This document shows, piece after piece, positions 59,103-64,000 of a DNA stretch of 64,000 nucleotides. The notes below the pieces were generated by a model. It saw nothing but the letters and a program-made list of their open reading frames with translations. It searched no databases and was not told the DNA's origin. The first letter of the stretch is position 1. Each line of letters opens with the position of its first letter. The DNA is from Ruegeria lacuscaerulensis (lineage in GTDB: Bacteria > Pseudomonadota > Alphaproteobacteria > Rhodobacterales > Rhodobacteraceae). The DNA lies in contig NZ_WQGO01000009.1 in NCBI RefSeq assembly GCF_013034685.1, positions 58,644 through 122,643 on the forward strand. Reading direction: 5' to 3'. The position numbers and the translations under genes were made by a program.

Positions 59103-59576
59103 ATGCGCACAAGATCGACCGTTCTTTTGGCATTTCTATGGATCGCTGCCGTGTTGGTTGCACCCGTCGGAGCAACGGCGCAGAACACAACGACCGAGCA
59201 AGCGGCAGAAACAGCGGACGAGGCCCAGTTTGCGGCGGAAGAGCTTCAGAAACTTACCGCTCCGGTTGCGCTTTATCCGGGTACGCTGCTGATTCAGATG
59301 CTTGTCGCGGCGACCTACCCGCTTGAAGTGTCCAAGGCAGATCAGTTTGTTCAGGATAACGCGGGCCAACAGCCGGACGCCCGCAAGACGCTGATCGAAG
59401 AACAGGGTTGGGATGGCAACGTGACAGTGTTGGCCACCGCATTCCCGGAAACACTGAAGAAAATGGCCGCACATACCGAGTGGACCGAAACGATCGGGGC
59501 CACAACCCCGGCCAACGCGTGGTGCAGACGACCCGCGGCGCAGATAGTCCGTCACATGCAAAATGACGCTGGTTGA
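59103..59576 (+). CDS. DUF3300-like secreted protein, truncated
   Basis: 157 residues from MRTRSTVLLAFLWIAAVLVAP, signal peptide, then 'LTAPVALYPGTLLIQMLVAATYPLEVSKADQFVQDN' and 'EEQGWDGNVTVLATAFPETLKKMAAHTEWTETIG', the DUF3300 core. Family members are longer, and after residue ~135 the sequence departs from what is expected. In another frame the same bases read V-V-Q-T, close to the family's continuation. I suspect frameshift decay; see findings. Confidence 0.6.
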   Translation: MRTRSTVLLAFLWIAAVLVAPVGATAQNTTTEQAAETADEAQFAAEELQKLTAPVALYPGTLLIQMLVAATYPLEVSKADQFVQDNAGQQPDARKTLIEEQGWDGNVTVLATAFPETLKKMAAHTEWTETIGATTPANAWCRRPAAQIVRHMQNDAG

Positions 59577-59590
59577 GGAGAAATTGAAAC

Positions 59591-60400
59591 ATGCATCGGA
59601 AAAATTTGTCCGAAACACAACGGAGTAGCCATCAGGGAAAACGTACCCAGATCGCAGCATGGAAGCCTGCTGTCGCCTTGGCGCTGACTTTTGCACCTCT
59701 TTCCGGACAGGCTCAGGAGGCGGCATCCGGGTGGGATTTCGCGCTGACCCCATATCTTTGGATGCCCAGTCTGAATGGCGATGTATCTCCGGGGCCGCGA
59801 GCGCCGACATTGGGTGTCGATGCGTCTTTCAGTGACCTGCTGGACGAGCTGGAAATCGGTTTCATGATTGCTGGATCAGCAACAAAGGACAGGTTCGGTA
59901 TCTTCGGTGATCTACAATATTTCGATTTCGACTCGGACGCTTCAACACCTGGCCCGGCATTTAGCTCAGCCGTTATCGACACGGATATTCTGATCGCAAC
60001 GCTTGGCACAGAATACGTGGCACTAGCAACTCAAGCATCCGAATTGAAACTGGCTGTTGGCCTTCGGTATTATGACGTATCCATTGACGGTTCGCTCAGT
60101 GCCGGGACCGTTCCGGGCCGTGAGGTCAGCGGAGGGGACGATTGGTTCGATGGTATCATTGGTCTTCGCGGTCAATCATATGTTTCAGAAGACTGGTATG
60201 TGACTGGTTGGGCATTTGTCGGAGGTGGGGGGTCGGATTTCACCTCGGATGTGTTCGGCGGTTTCGGCTACCGGGTAAGTAACACCGTGGATGTGGTCGG
60301 TGGCTACCGGTACTTCTCTGTCGATCGCGAGGATGGAGACGGGTTCGTCTATGACGTTGAACAGCACGGTTTGCTCATTGGAGTGAAATTCAAGCTGTAG
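59591..60400 (+). CDS. Beta-barrel outer-membrane protein B (paralogue of A)
   Basis: 269 residues; signal peptide with a long n-region, ending 'LSGQA-QEA'. Strands from 'WDFALTPYLWMPSLNGDVSPG' to 'HGLLIGVKFKL'. The final residue is Leu rather than Phe, still compatible with assembly. Shares the YLW-x-P and F-S-D-L-L-D motifs with OMP A at 51481-52233, so the two arose by duplication. Confidence 0.85.
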   Translation: MHRKNLSETQRSSHQGKRTQIAAWKPAVALALTFAPLSGQAQEAASGWDFALTPYLWMPSLNGDVSPGPRAPTLGVDASFSDLLDELEIGFMIAGSATKDRFGIFGDLQYFDFDSDASTPGPAFSSAVIDTDILIATLGTEYVALATQASELKLAVGLRYYDVSIDGSLSAGTVPGREVSGGDDWFDGIIGLRGQSYVSEDWYVTGWAFVGGGGSDFTSDVFGGFGYRVSNTVDVVGGYRYFSVDREDGDGFVYDVEQHGLLIGVKFKL

Positions 60401-60452
60401 ACAACGACAACTGTCGTCGGGGCCGTAGCTTGCAAACCAATATGAGGCTGAA

Positions 60453-61724
60453 ATGACAATATCCATTGTGTCTCTGCGTTCGTTGTTTGTGTCCATTGGA
60501 ATGATCCACCTGTCGACGGCGGCTTTGGGCACCTTGGTGTCATTGCGCATTGCGGATTCCGGTGGCAGCCAAGAGGCAGCGTCTTTCGTCGCTGCAAGCT
60601 ATTCTATGGGTTTCTTGCTTGGGTGTTTCTTTATCTTTCGGCCTTTGGCCCGGATTGGTCACATACGGGCATTTGCAGCCTCGGCGGCATTGTGCAGCCT
60701 GTGTGCCCTGTTGTTGTCGATCTCAGAAAACACCTTGGTCCTAATTGCGGCGCGATTTGCGACAGGATTGGCGACGGCCAGCCTGTATTCCATTGGGGAT
60801 GCGTGGATCAACGACTCTGCACCCGCAAATAGCAGAGGGCGCATCCTGTCCATCTACTACATCGTTTTGGGTGTGACGTCTGTCGCAAGCCAGGCCTTTA
60901 TCATACTGTTCTCGGGCGATTTGTCCGAAGCGTTTGTGATGATGTCCGCACTTTATTCGATTGCGATCATCGTTCTGGTGCCGACCCGAACCTCTCCACC
61001 CAGTGTACCTGCGCACGCGCAGTTGCGCCTTATCGCGTCCTTCCGGGAATCCCCAACCTCGTTCATCGGAGTGTTTGTGAACGGCTTCGTGTTGGCGCTG
61101 CTGCTGACCGTTTTGCCCTACCAGGCTTCGGTCGCCGGGATGAGCGCAAATATGATCGCGTTTGTCGTAGCAGCCTTCTACTTGGGTCGTATTCTGTTTC
61201 AGTTTCCAATCGGCCACGCATCAGATCGAATGGACCGCCGTTATATGATCGCGGCGATGTCACTGAGCGCCGCCTTGACCGTCATGATCCTGTCCATTGC
61301 CTCACGCAACGAGGGGTTTACAATCGCCGGGGAAAGCGGGCTCGTGCTGCAAGTTGTTATGATCATCGGTTCTGTGTTTCTGGGAGGACTGATCATGCCG
61401 CTCTATTCGGTCCTTGTTGCGCATGCCATGGACCGCACAGTTCCTGTTTATGTCGGCGCCACAGCTGTCACCTTGTTGTTTGTCTACACCGTAGGCAGTG
61501 TGGTTGGGCCAATTTTTGGGGGGATCGGATCTCTTCTTGGCAGTGACAGAGCTGTCCAATGGATGTGTTGGGTGCTGATGTTGGTGGCTGGTATGTTCAC
61601 CGTTGTCCGCATTAAAATGCGCGAGAGCGCCCCCCACGCTGAGGCTGCCAGTGGGGTAGCCGCGTCTCCGACGTCAGTGTCCATATCCCCAGAAACAAAA
61701 AGGCCTGAGCATTCGCGTTTCTAA
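60453..61724 (+). CDS. Major facilitator superfamily transporter
   Basis: 423 residues with 12 hydrophobic segments, and MFS-type charged loops ('RFATGLATASLYSIGDAWINDSAPANSRGRILSIYYI' and 'YLGRILFQFPIGHASDRMDRR'). It resembles the YcaD-like MFS group. Downstream of the sulfatase 3 module it could move desulfated sugars or efflux products (inference). Confidence 0.87.
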   Translation: MTISIVSLRSLFVSIGMIHLSTAALGTLVSLRIADSGGSQEAASFVAASYSMGFLLGCFFIFRPLARIGHIRAFAASAALCSLCALLLSISENTLVLIAARFATGLATASLYSIGDAWINDSAPANSRGRILSIYYIVLGVTSVASQAFIILFSGDLSEAFVMMSALYSIAIIVLVPTRTSPPSVPAHAQLRLIASFRESPTSFIGVFVNGFVLALLLTVLPYQASVAGMSANMIAFVVAAFYLGRILFQFPIGHASDRMDRRYMIAAMSLSAALTVMILSIASRNEGFTIAGESGLVLQVVMIIGSVFLGGLIMPLYSVLVAHAMDRTVPVYVGATAVTLLFVYTVGSVVGPIFGGIGSLLGSDRAVQWMCWVLMLVAGMFTVVRIKMRESAPHAEAASGVAASPTSVSISPETKRPEHSRF

Positions 61725-61871
61725 GCGATAACTTAAGGGAACTGTGCACCGGTATGAGCCGGGAATAAGCCAACGGCATTTATCCGAGGGCTGCCGCCAA
61801 TGAATGCACCGGATATCCTGCGTCCGTTGTTGGGTCAGCGGAGCTTCAATGGGGCCACATGACCTTTCCCG

Positions 61872-62666
61872 TCAATGCTCGGTCAGTAAACTGCTTTCGC
61901 CTGAGTAGAAATTGGTAAGCTCGTCGGCCAAAGACTGATACAACAGATGTACTTCATCCAACGATGGCACGTCTAACTTGTCGATACGCTCGACATAGGG
62001 GCAGTTCACGACACAAATTGGCACACGTTCACGGTCGAAGACGGGAAAGGCAAGGTTCGTGACGCCCACTGCTGTTGCAGATGGCATACGCTCGTAACCA
62101 ACTTCCCGAATACGGCTCACATGCTCTAGGAACTCACTGCGGTCGATTTCCGGTTCTCCCTGTGCCAACCGATGCATATCCAGAAGTTCTTCGATCTGCT
62201 GGTCACTTCGAAACGCAGCCAAAACGCGGCCAGTACCTGTGTTGCTTAGGCCAATGACAGTGCCCACGCGCAACGAAAACACCCAATTTCCTGGGGCCGA
62301 AACCGAAGCAACGACGACGATGTCTCCATTGCTTTCCATACCAAGGTGACAAGACTGCCAGGCAAGTCTGGTGACTGCGCGCATTTTGGGGGAGGCAACC
62401 TCCATCAGGCGTTCAATTGGTGGATGCCCCTGGGACACTGCGAACATTTTCAGGCTTAGGGAGTAAAGATCACCGTCCTTCGATCGAACGACATACCCCC
62501 GCCGCACCAATGTGGATAGCATTCGGTAAATTTCGCTTTGCGAACGTTGCAAGGCTCGCGCAATTTCACCTTGTGATATTCCGTCGCCGTGAAGGGCAAG
62601 AAGCTCAATAATATCAAGTCCTTTTTCTAACGCTGGAGCGCGGTATTTCTCGGACGAATTTGCCAC
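61872..62666 (-). CDS. IclR-family transcriptional regulator
   Basis: 264 residues: winged HTH (~10-65, 'ALEKGLDIIELLALHGDGISQGEIARALQRSQSEIYRMLSTLVRRGYV') and IclR effector domain ('VGTVIGLSNTGTGRVLAAF'). Divergent from the SDR/FAH genes and probably controls them. Intergenic AT-rich stretch (about 62733-62778) is the probable operator region. Confidence 0.93.
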   Translation of the reverse strand: MANSSEKYRAPALEKGLDIIELLALHGDGISQGEIARALQRSQSEIYRMLSTLVRRGYVVRSKDGDLYSLSLKMFAVSQGHPPIERLMEVASPKMRAVTRLAWQSCHLGMESNGDIVVVASVSAPGNWVFSLRVGTVIGLSNTGTGRVLAAFRSDQQIEELLDMHRLAQGEPEIDRSEFLEHVSRIREVGYERMPSATAVGVTNLAFPVFDRERVPICVVNCPYVERIDKLDVPSLDEVHLLYQSLADELTNFYSGESSLLTEH

Positions 62667-62791
62667 TTTGCCCTCCTGGTCAGGCCGATGAGTCTGAGCG
62701 TTCGATCATCGCTTGGGTCGTAATCAGAAGTCAATGTTGATTTATAAATGAAAGTATGATTTGCATTTAAATAATATAGTGGGGAGGAATC

Positions 62792-62848
62792 GTGGTAGAA
62801 AAGACCGCCCAAGCCAAATTCCAGAGCGCTGACGCATTGCTGGTCTGA
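62792..62848 (+). CDS. Possible 18-codon leader ORF
   Basis: A GTG-initiated frame (MVEKTAQAKFQSADALLV) follows GGGGAGGA with ideal spacing, much better than the ribosome-binding site of the SDR gene ~100 bases later. Could be a regulatory leader peptide or a relic of a lost gene. No independent support. Confidence 0.25.
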   Translation: MVEKTAQAKFQSADALLV

Positions 62849-62948
62849 GCGAGGCTGAAGTCCAATGTAAAACTCAGGCTAAAGACGGCTGGCTTTGATC
62901 GCTCACATCGGCCAACACATAACATCTGAACTAATGATCGAGATCGAT

Positions 62949-63698
62949 ATGAACCCAACTCAGGGCCGAATGGCCGGAAAAAAAGCTTTGGTTACCGCTG
63001 CGGGGCAAGGCATCGGACGCGCCAGCGTCGAGAGGTACGTGGCTGAGGGCGCTCAGGTGATAGCTTGCGACATCAACGACGACACCTTGGCTGAACTGGC
63101 CGAACTCGAAGGTGTCACCGCGTTGAAGCTGGATGTCACAGACGCGGATGCAGTGACAGAAGCGGTGGAGCAAACCGGTCCTCTGGATGTTCTGTTCAAC
63201 TGCGCAGGCTTTGTGGGCGCGGGCTCGATCTTGGATTGTGACGAGGGCCAGTGGGATTTCAGTTTTGATCTGAACGTCAAGGCAATGTACCGGCTGGCCA
63301 AGCTGGTGCTGCCGGGCATGTTGGAGGCCGGCGGGGGGTCGATCATCAACATGTCCTCGGTTGCGTCTTCGATTAAGGGTGTGCCGAACCGGTTCTCTTA
63401 TTGCACGTCCAAGGCTGCGGTGATCGGGCTGACAAAGTCAATTGCAGCGGATTTCGTAACACAGGGCATTCGCTGCAACGCAATTTGCCCCGGAACCGTA
63501 GACAGCCCCAGTTTGCATGACCGTTTGCGGGCAACTGGTGACTACGATCAGGCACTGAAAGACTTTATCGCGCGGCAACCGATGGGGCGGATTGGCCACG
63601 CAGACGAGATTGCAGCGCTGGCGACCTATCTGGCCAGCGATGAAAGTGGATTTACCACTGGACAGACTTTCGCCATCGACGGCGGCTGGACCGTGTAA
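62949..63698 (+). CDS. SDR-family dehydrogenase, 2-keto-3-deoxy-L-fuconate dehydrogenase-like
   Basis: 249 residues: 'ALVTAAGQGIGRASVERY' (NAD loop), 'NCAGFVGAG', catalytic Ser/Tyr/Lys 'NMSSVASSIKGVPNRFSYCTSKAAV' and 'CPGTVDSPS'. The 'TAAGQGIGRA' and 'RFSYCTSKAAVIGLTKSIAADFV' wording matches the fuconate/rhamnonate branch of SDRs. Followed by an FAH-family gene. In that pathway it oxidises 2-keto-3-deoxy-L-fuconate to the 2,4-diketo acid. ATGs at 62895 and 62934 are alternatives. Confidence 0.83.
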   Translation: MNPTQGRMAGKKALVTAAGQGIGRASVERYVAEGAQVIACDINDDTLAELAELEGVTALKLDVTDADAVTEAVEQTGPLDVLFNCAGFVGAGSILDCDEGQWDFSFDLNVKAMYRLAKLVLPGMLEAGGGSIINMSSVASSIKGVPNRFSYCTSKAAVIGLTKSIAADFVTQGIRCNAICPGTVDSPSLHDRLRATGDYDQALKDFIARQPMGRIGHADEIAALATYLASDESGFTTGQTFAIDGGWTV

Positions 63699-63714
63699 GC
63701 AAGGAGAGACTTAG

Positions 63715-64000
63715 ATGAAACTGCTGCGTTATGGCCTGGCTGGTCAGGAAAAGCCGGGGCTGCTGGATGGAAACGGCGCGATCCGTGATTTGTCGGGCAC
63801 GATTGGAGACATCTCGGGCGAGGTGTTGTCCGATGCCGGTCTTGATGCTTTGCGAGCGATCGACACGGCAACCTTGCCGTTGGTCGAGGGCAACCCGCGC
63901 ATTGGGGCCTGTGTGGGCCAGGTCGGCAAGTTCATCTGCATCGGCCTGAACTATGCCGACCACGCCGCCGAAAGCGGCATGGAGCTGCCCGCCGAACCAG
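63715..64000 (+). CDS. Fumarylacetoacetate-hydrolase-family protein, 3'-truncated by window edge
   Basis: Starts MKLLRYGLAGQEKPGLLDGNGAIRDLS after AAGGAG, and continues to 'FICIGLNYADHAAESGM', the FAH-fold 'IG.NY.DHA.E' motif. Likely the 2,4-diketo-3-deoxy-L-fuconate hydrolase partner of the SDR upstream. The catalytic Glu residues lie beyond the window. Confidence 0.88.
   Translation, partial: MKLLRYGLAGQEKPGLLDGNGAIRDLSGTIGDISGEVLSDAGLDALRAIDTATLPLVEGNPRIGACVGQVGKFICIGLNYADHAAESGMELPAEP

Overview
The window looks like chromosome of a marine alphaproteobacterium of the order Rhodobacterales (Roseobacter group). The evidence is the ffh / chorismate mutase / rpsP / rimM / trmD block with bluB inside it, a TadG-like protein, exosortase T with its VIT/vWA partner, DUF3726, and a moderately high GC content. 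Genus cannot be fixed from sequence reading alone. I see no rRNA, tRNA, CRISPR array, insertion sequence or prophage. The first and last genes are cut by the window edges.

Layout. 0-6.3 kb: end of a GH25 lysozyme gene, then a dense minus-strand housekeeping block (trmD, sulfotransferase-like gene, rimM, small membrane protein, bluB, rpsP, chorismate mutase, GNAT, ffh). 6.3-11.5 kb: a hairpin-rich gap, two divergent secreted proteins rich in Gly/Asn, and an OmpR-type two-component pair. 11.9-13.7 kb: a lone TadG-like vWA protein with a strong terminator. 13.7-20.4 kb: a coupled minus-strand catabolic operon (Ldh-type oxidoreductase, DUF3726, a 561-residue unknown, a degenerate M19 dipeptidase, aldehyde dehydrogenase) facing a LysR regulator. 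20.6-24.5 kb: a TetR regulator, then a secreted propeller-like protein, a MauG/MbnH-type dihaem enzyme and an MbnP-type protein. 25.1-30.9 kb: exosortase T, its VIT/vWA target-like protein and a second two-component pair. 31.5-36 kb: a large acidic repeat protein, a small membrane protein behind a CtrA-like box, and an orphan LysM-like/glycine-zipper protein.

36.2-61.7 kb is the most distinctive part. It holds three periplasmic sulfatases, each with a divergently transcribed regulator (two AraC-type, one membrane-anchored TPR protein). The first sulfatase leads a run of tightly packed genes: a HAD phosphatase, a full MoxR/DUF58/DUF4381/vWA/vWA-TPR/BatD set and an eight-haem cytochrome c. The other two sulfatases head modules that each contain a beta-barrel outer-membrane protein of one paralogous family, with secreted accessory proteins and finally an MFS transporter. 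The last 2 kb (IclR, SDR, FAH-family hydrolase) resembles the lower L-fucose/L-rhamnose oxidative pathway. Together with the sulfatases this would fit use of sulfated algal polysaccharide sugars, which is inference.

Most operons are translationally coupled by 4-base stop/start overlaps. Several short palindromes sit at informative places: upstream of rpsP, upstream of the TadG-like gene, and in the three sulfatase/regulator intergenic regions.
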